Shown one piece after another: positions 1-11,330 of a DNA stretch of 64,000 nt. Every line of letters begins with the position of its first letter. Position 1 is the stretch's first letter. Under the pieces are notes generated by a model. It saw nothing but the letters and a program-made list of their open reading frames with translations, was not told the origin of the DNA and ran no database searches. Source of the stretch: Diphasiastrum complanatum (lineage: Eukaryota > Streptophyta > Lycopodiopsida > Lycopodiales > Lycopodiaceae); the NCBI GenBank assembly GCA_029204225.1, contig CM055112.1:24492693-24556692 (forward strand). Reading direction: 5' to 3'. Both the position numbers and the translations under genes were made by a program.

Positions 1-775
1 TTCATAGTTTCACGATCAGTATTAAGAGTATTCACATTTCAGTATTCACACCTCAATCCATCAACTGCTCATCCAACCTGCAAAAAGTTCAAACACACTG
101 ATTCTTATATTAAAATTATAAGTAACCAATCAAGACAACAAAAGATGAAAGTGTACGTATTTGTCAGGGTCTTGGATTGAGAAACAACCCATAAGTTGGC
201 GACAACAAGCATGAAGAATTGCTTCTTGGCTTCATGCACTCGCATGTGGTGTGATCACAAAAAAATAGTTGTCAACAAACAAACGACTGAAGCACTATAG
301 AAGCTTCACAAAAAAGGCTTTTAAACACGAGATTGTTCATTCCCTTTACTCATCACAATAAATAGCCAGAGACGGTCTGACCATCGAAGGCTCTGATTCA
401 GAAATATTTTGCGAAGTACTATGTGAAAGAGAGGAGCGCCTGTAAGATTGTAAAAATGACCATGTCACACACACAAATGTTGAACCAGCTAAAAAATAAA
501 CCAAAACAATTCAAGAAATTGCACAAAGTTGGGCTGAGCCAGTTGTCAGATTTAGTTAATTGCCATCCTCATTAAAGACTCTTAGACAATACATGCCCTC
601 CACCATTCCCTCACCAATATGAACGTCCCTGAGGCATGCTTCACCATTTTCAACCGCTCATAGTACTCAATAGCACGCCTCATCCAAATATTTACGCTTA
701 TTATCATATTAAACATAGCAACTAATTAAAATAGTCTTTTGTGTATTCTTCAGTAGTAGTAGTATTTGTTGATTT
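1..775. other. unassigned AT-rich sequence
   Basis: No open frame with recognisable content, RNA gene or clear repeat was seen here. It lies downstream, on the minus strand, of a Copia gag remnant, so decayed pol sequence of that element could be present, but I cannot read any of it. Confidence 0.4.
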
Positions 776-1357
776 TTACAAGTTCATCTTCATCAGTATC
801 TTCTCCATTTTCAGTAGGTCAGCTACACGATTCCTGCAATTAAATGCTCGATGGCCTTTCGCATTGCAACAATAACACCTGAAACTTTTCTTCATGATCT
901 GGTTAGATTGCCTATCTAACGATTCAAAACTTCTCAAATTTTCACTAGGTTTACTATAACTCCAAGGTTTTTTCTTGTGAAATTTCTTCTTGCCACCTGT
1001 AAAGAGGGCATGTTCTACATCATCAGACTTGCGATGCAACTCCTCTTGAAGAAGAATCATAGTAATGGACTACGGATCCATCTATTGAGTAACACTACCA
1101 AATATTGATGTCATGTGATCAAATGACGCTCGAAGGCAATTAAGAAGCATCGTGACTGCTTCTTCAGCACTCACCATCGATCCAATCGCATCCAACTGTT
1201 CAATAAGCACTTGCAGCTTTGTGAAATGAACAAACATTGTGTCACCCTCTGCCATTTTCATGGTTATCAGCTTCTTGTGTAGGTACAAATGATTAGTGAC
1301 TCTTTTAGTCTCATACGTTGAGGCTAATGTGTCCCAGGCCTCCTTTGCCGACATCAA
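776..1357 (-). pseudogene. Ty1/Copia gag remnant (capsid and zinc knuckle)
   Basis: Read on the minus strand, 1357-1085 encodes a UBN2/Copia gag capsid segment (a trailing Trp, the STYET and LHKKL region, and a Leu-rich helix near the end). The same frame continues through two in-frame TAG stops around 1060-1084 into 1060-779, which carries the nucleocapsid zinc knuckle CYCCNAKGHRAFNC (C-x2-C-x4-H-x4-C). In Copia elements gag forms the particle shell and the knuckle binds RNA. No start, protease or pol could be read on either side, so this is a broken fragment. The upstream end runs toward the long CT tract at 1602. Confidence 0.75.
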
Positions 1358-1599
1358 TCAATAGAAGCCACCTCTCATGAGTCAATAGCTATTGGAGAAG
1401 GTATTCAAGAGGAAGTCACATATAGAATCGATCATGCACTGAGAATGTTTTTTACATGCCATGGACACTACATAGATACCTTGTCATACACATGATCATA
1501 GGGAGTGTGGAAAATGGCACATTACAAAGCAATCTCCTAAAATAACCAACTTATGAACCTTGAGTGAATGAGATTTAAGATCACAAGAGAAGAAAGATA

Positions 1600-2587
<988 letters not shown>

Positions 2588-2748
2588 TGTTGGGCAATCA
2601 GAACGCATAAAGCTGTGATTATCTTTTAGCATAAGTTGTCTATTAGACTATTTTTGCACCTAGCAGCCGATTAGAATGGGAGAGCTATTCCACAATATTC
2701 CTGCTCTTTTTTCCATTCTCGTTCTTCCTATCTCCCTTGTGCCATCAG
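2588..2748 (+). repeat. possible remnant of a Copia 5' LTR
   Basis: A stretch starting TGTTGGG and ending CATCA lies directly upstream of a primer-binding-site-like sequence, as a 5' LTR would. No matching 3' copy was found, because the element is truncated at its far end, so the LTR call rests on position and the TG...CA ends only. Confidence 0.3.
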
Positions 2749-2750
2749 AT

Positions 2751-2762
2751 TTGTATCAAAGC
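2751..2762 (+). promoter_or_regulatory. Copia primer binding site (degenerate)
   Basis: TTGTATCAAAGC matches the usual plant Copia primer binding site TGGTATCAGAGC (complement of initiator Met tRNA) at 10 of 12 positions. It lies about 50 bp before the gag ATG at 2815, where such a site belongs. Confidence 0.6.
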
Positions 2763-2814
2763 GTAGCTCAAATAAACCAAGAGATTAAGTTTGTTCTACT
2801 TGTATACTGTTATC

Positions 2815-3942
2815 ATGTCTCATATAGGTAGCTCTTCATCTTCATCACTCAATGAAGCTAGAGTCATTGACAAGTTCAATGGTTCTAACTTTTACATCTG
2901 GAAGTTAAAAACTTACAATGATGTTGATAGATAGAGATGTTTGGGATGTAGTAGAAGGTGCAAACCTGAAACCAAAAGATGGTGATCAAGCAAAGGCCTG
3001 GAGGATCAAAGATTAGAAGGCCTTAGCATTTATCACACTCAATCTGGACGACTCCCAAATATCTCATGTTACCACGTGCAAAACCTCTAAGGAAGCACTG
3101 GACTTGTTATCAAGTCTCTATGAGACTCACGATGTAACCACGAGATTACATCTTAGAAGGAAGTTCTTTACTCTTAGCATGTCTGATTCTACTGCCATCA
3201 CTTCTCACATCAACAGCTTCAAGTCCCTGTTAGATTAATTATCAGCTGTAGGATGTTCTATTCAAGATTATGATGTCGTTATGACCTTGCTTTCTTCTCT
3301 TCCAAAGTTGTATGAACACTTTTGGGTGATGATTTCCACACAACCCAACCTCACTCTTCAAAAGGTGATCGGTCATCTCCTTCGAGAAGAAATACGGAGA
3401 AAGATTAGCAACCTGTCCATCAAAGACAACTCCATGGCTCTATACACCAAGAAGAAAGACTATTCCAAGGGCAAGAATCAAGTGCAGCAACAACAACATA
3501 AGCCTCACACTCAAGGTGAGCATGGTGGATCGTGCAAGAAGCTTTTCTGCAGATATTGCAAAAGAGCTAATCATGACATCAAGGAGTGTCGCATCAGGAT
3601 CTACAACAAGGCAAAGAAGCAGCAACAACAACAACAACAACCAGACTCCTCCAATGTGGCTGAATTCAAGGAGCAAGACACACACTTGTTAATGGCTTAC
3701 AATAGCAACGAAGATTGTGATAGTTGGTACCTGGACAGCGGCGCTACCCAATACATGACCTCTCGCAAGGAATGGTTTACAGAGTGCACAACTTACAATA
3801 GAGACCAATTTATCTACCTCAGAGATTCTAGCACCATACGCATGGAAGGTAAAGGAGCTGTGAAGATCACCTTCAACAACGATCTATCCATCTGTGTTCC
3901 TAACGTCCTTCATGTTCCTCAGTTATCAAAGAACCTGTTATA
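2815..3942 (+). pseudogene. Copia gag and protease (plus-strand element E2)
   Basis: The gag ATG at 2815 is followed by a Ser-rich start and the VIDKFNGSNFYIWK motif of Copia gag. The frame is broken soon after and again by in-frame stops near 3015 and 3238. From 3281 a 220-codon frame is open: the end of the capsid domain, a Gln-rich basic linker, zinc knuckle CRYCKRANHDIKEC, then the aspartic protease motif WYLDSGATQYMT, ending at a TAA just after the SKNLL motif. Knuckle and protease resemble those of the minus element at 5.9-8.8 kb, so the two are probably of one lineage. It is dead as a polyprotein. Confidence 0.85.
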
Positions 3943-4079
3943 AGTCTCTAAGATAACTGATGAGGGCTACACTGCTACTTTCTCATCTAAGTAGTGTACA
4001 ATACTCGAGGAAGATACTACTCTGACTACATGCACTAGAGTCAAAAATCTTTACGTACTCTCTATTTCAGTTGCATTAG

Positions 4080-4897
4080 CTAGTATCTCTAATGAAAACG
4101 TAAACGATAGTGCTGTTCTATGGCATAGTCGATTTTGACACGTGAATACAAGATCACTTTCTTATATGCGTTGTAATAATTTAGTTGATGAGTTGAATTT
4201 CTCATCTTCATTGGATAGATAATCTTTCTTTTGTGAATTATGCATCTATGGGAAGCACTCTAGAAACAAATTTTCAAAATCACATTCCATCAAAACAAAG
4301 CATGTATTGGATCTTGTACATAACAATCTTTGTGTTCATTAAGCACAAATCTGAAGCCTTTGAATGCTTCGAGAGATTCAAGGCCATGGCTAAGACACAA
4401 ATGTCTACAAAAGTGAAGGCACTCCAAACTGATGGCGACGACGAATACCTCTCTAACGAGATGTCCGACTACATGGCTGAACATGGTATGAGAAGACTAT
4501 TCACCACTTTCTATTCACGTCAATAGAACCGGATTGTAAAAAGGAAGAATCAAACTCTTCTCAACTCAGTTAGATCCATGCTACATCAAGCACACCTACC
4601 TGCAAAGTTTTGGGTAGAAGCTACTGCCACAGCCTGTTACGTGCAGAACAGATCCAGCACCAAAGCCGTCAACAACAAAACTCCTTATGAAGTTTGGCAT
4701 GGACACAAGCCTAGTGTTAGCCATTTAAAAATCTTTGGTTGTATATGTTTTGTTCACATTCCTAAACAACTTAGGAAGAAGCCGGATCATAGGACAAATA
4801 AATGTATTTTCATTGGCTATCTTAATGAGCATAAAGCTTATAAAGTTTATGATCCATCCACCAATGTAGTATTTGTCTCTGGGGATGTAATATTTTA
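4080..4897 (+). pseudogene. Copia integrase remnant (E2)
   Basis: The pre-integrase segment (LWHSRF) is broken by stops. The core is recognisable around 4326-4525, with a decayed second Asp region (QTDGDDEYLS where LRSDNGGEY is usual). From 4578 a clean frame encodes the conserved C-terminal part: LPAKFWVEA, YVQNRSSTKA, the TPYEVWHGHKPS motif, FGCICFVHIPKQ and IFIGYLNEHKAYKVYD. Several frames and stops separate the pieces, so no active integrase can be made. Confidence 0.85.
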
Positions 4898-4943
4898 AGA
4901 ACATGCATACTATGATTTCAGACAACCATCGATAAACGATGCC

Positions 4944-5725
4944 ATGTCATTTCATCCTATTTTAGGTAGCATTCAGCCTTCCAACGTTGATGGTTCTTCT
5001 ACAAAACCTGTAGCTACAGTTACAGAAGCCGAGCAGCCGATAGTACATGTCATCAAACCAGACCATGCCAGCTCAAGCAGATCTGGAGAAATTCAAGAAG
5101 AAGCATCATCGCATCATGGTCAACCAAACGTCCGTAGATTCTCACGGACTCAGACAGTTCCTGAGAAGTATGCACCTCAATCATTCTAGACTTCATCAGA
5201 AGAACCAGAGAGCCTAGCCGAAGCAATTAGCTCCAAGGATGTTGTGAAGTGGCAAGAAGCTATGGACCCTTATCATTCACTAATAGGATCTTTGATGTAT
5301 GCAATGATGTGTACTAGACCAGATTTAGCATACACTGTTAGCACGTTAAGTCAATTCATGTCTAATCCTAGGATCTCTCATTGGAAAGCATTAAAGAGAG
5401 TGATGAGATATATTCAGGGAAGTTTAGATCACATTTTATGTCATGATGGAAATGCTATTGACCCACTCATCCTGCGAGGCTATTCCAACTCAGATTGGGA
5501 GGAACAGTCTCTACCAGAAAATCTACCTCCGGGTTCTGTTTCTATCTGGCAGGGGGACCGATTTCATGGAACTCAAGGAAGCAAAAATTAGTTGCGCTTT
5601 CTTCAATAGAGACAAAGTGCATTGCAGCATGTCGAACTTCAAAAAAGCTATATGGATCAGGTTATTACTTCACGACTTGCATCACACTCAGTTCAATGCC
5701 ACCACCATTCTGTGTGACAAGTTGA
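4944..5725 (+). pseudogene. Copia RT N-terminus fused to RNase H; RT core deleted (E2)
   Basis: After the Ser/Pro-rich linker that follows integrase, the frame reaches KWQEAMD, the start of Copia RT, and then passes directly into PYHSLIGSLMYAM, which belongs at the end of RT. The catalytic core, including the YVDD box, is absent, a loss of roughly 270-300 codons with the junction near 5270. RNase H follows in two frames (RPDLAYTVSTLSQFMSNP, then TRKSTSGFCFYLAGGPISW) and stops short around 5726, before any polypurine tract or 3' LTR. The element cannot reverse transcribe itself. Confidence 0.85.
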
Positions 5726-5726
5726 G

Positions 5727-5893
5727 CTGTATTTTGTTGGAGAAAGAGAGGGGATGAGAGAATCAGTTGTGTGTGAGAAATAGCTCAAAAGAAAGACAAA
5801 CATGAAAAATAAACGAAACTCGAAACACGAACGAGAAACAAACTCAAACGGAATGTATTTGTGCATAGTGGAATGAGCTATAAGTCTCTTTTC
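5727..5893. other. junction between two opposed Copia remnants
   Basis: Short spacer rich in CGAAAC-type motifs between the truncated RNase H of the plus element and the truncated RT of the minus element. No LTR could be matched on either side. Confidence 0.4.
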
Positions 5894-6600
5894 CTAAGCA
5901 TGCCTATCAGAGACGATTAGGGCATTAGTGACAGATTTGGACTGGATCATGTAGATATCTTCTTGTATGACTCCATTCAGATAGGTTGTTTGTACATCAA
6001 GTTGATGCACTTCGAGGTCGGCAGGTGCAGCATTAGACAGGAGCATTCGGATCGACGAATTTTTGAATACTGGACTGAAAGTCTCGCTGTAGTCGACATT
6101 GGAGATCTGAGTGAATCCTCGTGCTACCAATCTTGCCTTCCTTCAACCAATTGCTCCGTTGGCATTATATTTGATCTTAAAGATCCATTTGCAATCAATG
6201 ATATTGTAGCCAATAGGAGCTTTGACTAATGACCATGTCTTGCTCTTGATTAGAGAGGAATACTCTCTTTCAATAGCTTCTCTCCAGAGATCAGAGTCTG
6301 GTTGGTGGAGTGCCTCTTTGACTGTCATCGGTTCCAATATCAAGAGACAGACAGACTCAGGAGTATACCTTGTGGGTTGTGTATGCACTCGGCTTGATCT
6401 TCTGGGAGGATTCGACCGATGAACCGCTCTTGGGACTTGTTGCTGGGTAGAAGCAACTTCTTCGTCTGATTCACTGTCTCAAAGTGGATCGACAATAGAC
6501 ACGCCTGAGCCAGAAGCTCGGATTGTTGTGTTAATGGCAGGTGATGAAGGTCCTCCTGGAGCAATGTCTTTGTCTTTGAGGTCGATGAAATGATCCTCAA
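5894..6600 (-). pseudogene. Copia RT N-terminal part, truncated (minus element E3)
   Basis: Minus-strand frames give the integrase-RT linker (6600-6340), then MTVKEALHQPDSDLWREAIE and the WIFKIKYNANG segment (6388-6143), then MVARGFTQ, YSETFSPV and LDVQTTYLNGVIQEDIYM (6130-5950). The reading then leaves the family. The catalytic YVDD region and all of RNase H are missing, so RT is cut after its first third. Confidence 0.85.
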
Positions 6601-6606
6601 TAAAGA

Positions 6607-7410
6607 CTATATCCCGGCTCTACAAGATTTGCTGGTGTCAGTATCATACAACTTGTAAGTATTATCAGATGAAATATATCCGATCAGGATGGTCTTGAGA
6701 CCTTGGAAGTCCAATTTCTTCCTCGTGTCTTTTGGGATCTGCGTGTAGGCAATGCACCCAAACACTCTTAAGTTCTTCAACGAAGGCTTAGAGCCTGTCC
6801 ACACCTCATGGGGTGTCTTGCCTGAGAGGGCCTTAGTCGAACATCTGTTCTGGATGTAAGCTGTAGTGGAGACAGCTTCAGCCCAGAAACTCTTGGGCAA
6901 CAATGCATGCGATAGCATACATTTGGCAGATTTAACCAAGGTTCGGTTCTTCCTCTTGCCTAAGCCATTAGACTGAGGTTTGTAAGGAGTGATGAATTGC
7001 TGCTCAATGCCTTGGCTTTGGCAGTACTCCTTAAACTAGATAGAGATATATTCTCCACCGTTTTCTGACCTGAGGGCCTTGATCGTTCGTCCAGTCTCCT
7101 TTTCTGCATGCTCCTTGAAGATTTTGAAGCAGTTGAAGGCTTCTAATTTCTTCTTTATAAAATACACCATAGTTCTTCTAAAAAATTCATCAATAAAAGT
7201 TATAAAATACTTGGCATCCTTCAACGAAGGATTTTTCATCGGGCCACAAATGTCTGAATGTACAACGTCTAGCAATCCTCTAGTAGTATGCTGATGGCTT
7301 GATCTAAATGATTTTCTAATCTGTTTACCAACTACACAGTCTTGACAGACAGGTAACTTGACCTTTTCGCGAGGATAGTCGAGATAAAAAACAATAGATT
7401 GTCTAGACAT
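6607..7410 (-). pseudogene. Copia integrase (E3)
   Basis: Minus strand, high to low coordinate. At 7410-7036 a zinc-binding tail and the core are visible: CQDCVVGKQIRKSF, VVHSDICGPM (first catalytic Asp kept), FITFIDEFFRRT and LRSENGGEYIS, where the usual second Asp of SDNGGEY is Glu. After a short gap with stops, 6939-6607 gives LPKSFWAEA, YIQNRCSTKAL, TPHEVWTGSKPS and ILIGYISSDNTYKLYD. It is broken by stops and has a changed active-site residue. Confidence 0.87.
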
Positions 7411-7852
7411 TTGTGTACAACAGCATGATTCAAATGACCAAGTCTATAATGCCAAAGTAAATTTTTATTTGAATGGATAGTAGTATTGAGCGCCTGATTA
7501 GAGGCAAAAAAGCAATGATTTAATTTATACAAGTATCCATGCCTCTTTCTGAGTGCTAGGATCTTGCCTGTCCTATCAACTACTTTGCATTGATCACATT
7601 CGAATTCTACTCTATGTCCTAGATCTGTGATTCTACTTATAGAGAGCAAATTCGTAGATAAATTTGGTACACACAAGACTTTAGAGAGAGCTGAGACTGA
7701 TTATTTGCAAAGCTTAATCTTACAGTGCCTTCACCTTTAATAACTTGTGTGCTATTGTCACCAAGGTGAACATACTTTTGGGTACTGTAAGGTGTATAGG
7801 ACTCGAAACAGCCAATAAGGCTAGTCATGTGCTGAGTGGCTCCGGAATCCAA
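7411..7852 (-). pseudogene. Copia protease and pre-integrase region (E3)
   Basis: 7852-7637 starts at the protease motif MDSGATQHMTS; 7676-7332 carries CVPNLSTNLLSISRI and the GAG-pre-integrase motif LLWHYRLGHLNHAVV. The two overlap in different frames, showing a frameshift. Together with gag above and integrase below they give the normal Copia order for a minus-strand element. Confidence 0.85.
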
Positions 7853-7959
7853 AAACTAAGAACTGTCTCCAGATCCTCCTTGATGGCTGGTCATGAAGGC
7901 ATCATGATCCGCTTCTTGAATAGGCTGTGAAGCTTCTGCAACTGCATTTTCCACTTGAT

Positions 7960-8767
7960 TCGATGGCCCCTCGCTGTTGTTATTTGTTTGAAGTATCCGA
8001 CAGTCTTGTATTTTGTGGTTGTTTCGCTTGCAGTATCTGCAGAATTGCTTCTTCTTTGTCTGCGGATTCGACGGTTCTTTGTGCTGAGCTGGTTTCTAGT
8101 ATGGCTTTTATTGCTTCGGGCCTTTCTTCTCCTTCTGCTTAGTCGTGCTCTTGTTGGTGTATAAGGCGTGAGAATCAGCTGAGGAACTTGTTGCTTCGTT
8201 CCTCCGCGTGTCTTCCTGCAACAACATAGTAATGACTCTCAAAATATTCAGTTTTGGATGAGTCATGATGATCATCACCCAGCTGTCATATGAGCTTGCC
8301 AAGCTTGTAAGCAGTTGCATTACTGCATCTTGATCGTCTATGACAGATTCGACAGCGGCCATTTGCCTTAGCAGGTTCTTGGATTGATTAATGTGATCCT
8401 GTAGTGGATCACCATTCGCCATCTTGAGGGAGTAAAATTTCTTCCTGAGATGTAGCTTGGAAGCTATATCTCGCACTTTGTATAGTGTGCTCAAGATGTC
8501 CTAGACTTCTTTCGATGTCTGAGCCTCGGAGACATGGCCGATCTGGGTATTCGTGATGTTGAGGATGATCAGCGCGAAAGCCTTTCCATCCTTCAGCTTC
8601 CATCTGGCGATTGATGCGTCGTCTGCTTCGGGTTTCCCTTCTACACCTGTAACAACATCATACAATTATTTAGCCATTAGTACAGTTTTCATCTTGAATT
8701 TCCACAGATGGTAATTGGCTCCATCAAGCTTGTCCATGATGGGACTGGCTTTCCCTTGGAAATCCAT
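7960..8767 (-). pseudogene. Copia gag (E3)
   Basis: The likely start is the ATG at 8767-8765, giving MDFQGKASPIMDKLDGANYH and then a tryptophan, the standard Copia gag opening. In-frame stops interrupt it at about 8670 and 8505. From 8494 the capsid helices read LHLRKKFYSLKMANGD, with LLTSLASSYDSW and VITMLLQEDTRR further on. A basic tail leads to a zinc knuckle FCRYCKRNNHKIQDC near 8015-8060, reached in another frame. A 1.7 kb leader lies upstream. Confidence 0.83.
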
Positions 8768-9339
8768 GTGGAAGAATTAGTCTAAGTGATAGGAAAAACT
8801 ATCAGTAACTTTTCTTGTTTTTTAGTTGTGGATTAGATTTCATTTCTTGTTTGTGGATTAATGTAAGGAATCAGCATTCAAGTAAACTAAATAGGCTGGA
8901 TTTGTGGTGTAGATCTTGCATATTCTCTTACATTCCAGTTCTTGATTGTTCTTGGGCATTCCAACCATCAAGAAATGGGTGTTTCTTGATTCTTGGGCTG
9001 CTAGAGTGCTGTTAGGAATCTAGTTTCTTTTTCTTGTTTCTTGCTGAGTAGTTTAATCTTGTCATTGTTTTGTTCCCTGATTTTAGTAGATAGATTGTAG
9101 AGTTGCTCCCTGATTCAGAACGCTGATCTATACTGAACTAGGACTGGTTGCATGGCATGTTTATGCATGTAACTGAGTAACGAATCCGTCTCTCCCCACT
9201 GATAGGCTGGGAATACACATTGTTATCTGAGAAACACTTCTGTTTGGAAGTCGTTCTAACAAGTAGACCAAACCGTAAGAACCGTAACCTACAGAAGTAA
9301 CAAAAAGAAGAACGATAAAAAGAAATTGTGTTCACAGAT
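8768..9339 (-). other. leader region of Copia E3, no gene seen
   Basis: Between the gag start at 8767 and the upstream reading frame ending at 9340, T-rich sequence (rich in TTCTTG) shows no recognisable coding content. Confidence 0.35.
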
Positions 9340-9762
9340 TCAGTGGAATCTGTGAACATTAGCTATAGCTTCCTCGAGTAGATCACTCCTTTGGATCACC
9401 TGGTTGTAGCGTTGTTTCAACTAATTCTTCTTATTCGCAGGTGCATTTGGTGGATCGATCCTTGAGACCTTCGCCATAGCAGACTTTTGCGGCGGTTGAG
9501 CTGGTACTTTCTTGATTCCGTAACGATCTGGGTCCATGTGGTGTTGGACTTGCTCATCAGTCAGCTCAATCTCCTTATTATAAGTTAGAGCATGTTGCTA
9601 AGGGACTAAATCATCGTCCACTGGGTTCTCAATAGGTTCCGCTGACAGCCATGCTACGTTTATCATATTCACCCCAATTGTGATTGGTGTGTCCCTAGTG
9701 TAACATCCGGGTGAAGATGTGCTAGGTTCAGGATCTGATTCATATTGACATGTCAAATCCTC
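9340..9762 (-). pseudogene. unrecognised reading frame upstream of Copia gag
   Basis: One minus-strand frame runs from 9762 to the TGA at 9340-9342 with only two interruptions, both TAG (9598-9600 and 9421-9423). That leaves 54, 58 and 26 codons of low-repeat, mixed-composition sequence. It includes a hydrophilic stretch with ELTDEQVQHHMDPDRYG, a Pro-rich basic part (KKVPAQPPQKSAMAKV) and a helical end (YNQVIQRSDLLEEAIANV). It is out of frame with the gag ATG at 8767 and lies between the element's primer binding site and gag. I do not recognise it. It may be an extra element-encoded protein or a captured host exon. Confidence 0.35.
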
Positions 9763-10458
9763 CTAGTATCTTCACCGTTAATTGATTTGATCACCATCCA
9801 ACGGTATAGAACAATCATGTGCACTAATGGGCACTCCACGGGCGGCTGGACCCTTCCAAACGCCAAGTGAGCCACCTCCTTGGCCATGCGCGACCTATCT
9901 CTACCTCCTGTCCACGACCTCGTCTTCCCAAGCTGGTTCTGCCCTATTTAATCTCATTTTCAGACTAATTTGAGTGCGATCTGAGGCCTAGATAGGGTCG
10001 CCCTTCTGATTCAGAGTTTGTAGAGTGTTCAAACGTAAACTTCCGTGGAGAAACGATGATTTTAGCTCAGCTTGAAAAAATGGCTTTTTCTCACTTTCTT
10101 CAGGCAAATCTCTGACATAAAGCTTAGAATCTCTCTGTGGCTGGTTGAAAATATGAATAGCTTTCTTCCTGTCTTTACGGCGTCCAAAACGGAGCAAAAC
10201 AACAAAGAAATCACCAGTTATATGTGTAGAAAACCGTAACCTCTGACCGGTTCGGATTTTCGACTAGCTACAAAATTGCCAAATTTCCACCAAATTTTAC
10301 CCTGTCTGATGTTATGCACAGGCTAGTAAACCCTCTATTGAGCACCAATGCTTTTCTTTCCACTTCAACCCGCCGTAAACACCGAACTCTCAGAAGACTT
10401 CTCTTCTCCCGAAGCTCTCTTCAACGACGACACTGTACTGTGTACACTCCCTGTACGA
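9763..10458 (-). other. untranslated leader after primer binding site (E3)
   Basis: Minus-strand leader sequence with several short frames, including a 69-codon one (10197-9988) without family content. Length and position fit a long 5' untranslated leader of a Copia element. Confidence 0.4.
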
Positions 10459-10470
10459 CTCTGATACCAA
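10459..10470 (-). promoter_or_regulatory. Copia primer binding site
   Basis: On the minus strand the sequence is TTGGTATCAGAG, the standard initiator-Met tRNA complement at plant Copia primer binding sites. It faces the minus-strand gag-pol of E3 and marks the inner edge of that element's 5' LTR. Confidence 0.75.
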
Positions 10471-10809
10471 CTTAGAATTTGCTTCGAATAGGAACACAAA
10501 TCATGCTACACAGTAACACAGATAGAAAACATTCTCCACACCAAGCTCATGTAGCAACTGTATTTCTCTGTAGGATCGAAGATCTCTCATAGTAGTAGCC
10601 CTTCCGCTTGTCAACAAGGGTTAGAACGTTGAATAGGTACCTAACTATGTAAAGATGCTACTTTTAGATAGTTCTCTACTTCTTCCACTAACTACCACCT
10701 TTAACACTACCCCCACTAACTCTACTCCACTAAACTAGCATTCAACATGATTTGTAGTGAAAAGAGATGGGAGAGAGAGAGAGTTAGATGGATAGAAGGA
10801 GCATAGAAG

Positions 10810-10887
<78 letters not shown>

Positions 10888-11330
10888 AGCTCACTTGCTC
10901 ATTGTACTTGCTAAGAGAAAAACATAAACTATTGAAACCAAAAAGCATGAACTTGAAAGTCAATGAAAAACAACAAGAGCAATAGCAAGCATTGAATAGC
11001 AAATGAGGATGCTTCTCTTCGAAAAATAGTAGAGTTTTCTCCTTCTCATTAAGCATGAAAATAGAGTACAAATGATGCCTTTTTATAAATGGGGAAGGCC
11101 CCCGACCCACTTCCTCGCACTGGAGCTATCAATATCATCATGCCTAGTCAAGCCTCCGACGATAACTGGCATCTCATACCAACAACAATCGCCCTTGGCT
11201 CTCCCTAGCACACATCTCCTGGCCTGGAGATACATCCTGGCTACTGCACGTGCGCCACGGGTAGACTGAGTGAATGGCAAAAGGGAAGCCCCCACCAATA
11301 TATATAGGCATAGCATAGTGGGTCATGTCG
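10471..11330 (-). repeat. putative 5' LTR of Copia E3, outer end uncertain
   Basis: Sequence immediately upstream, in minus orientation, of the primer binding site. It carries a minus-strand TATAAAA box (11081-11087), a long GA/CT tract and a T/C-rich downstream part, as expected for U3-R-U5. No second copy was found, because the 3' end of the element is truncated near 5.9 kb, so the outer boundary is a guess. Confidence 0.4.
10812..10885. repeat. (GA)n microsatellite, 37 units
   Basis: Uninterrupted GA repeat inside the putative LTR. A shorter GA run precedes it near 10769. Confidence 0.95.

Noticed and set aside
4290-4484. Antisense frame of 64 codons over the E2 integrase
   Set aside because: Shadow of the plus-strand integrase remnant.
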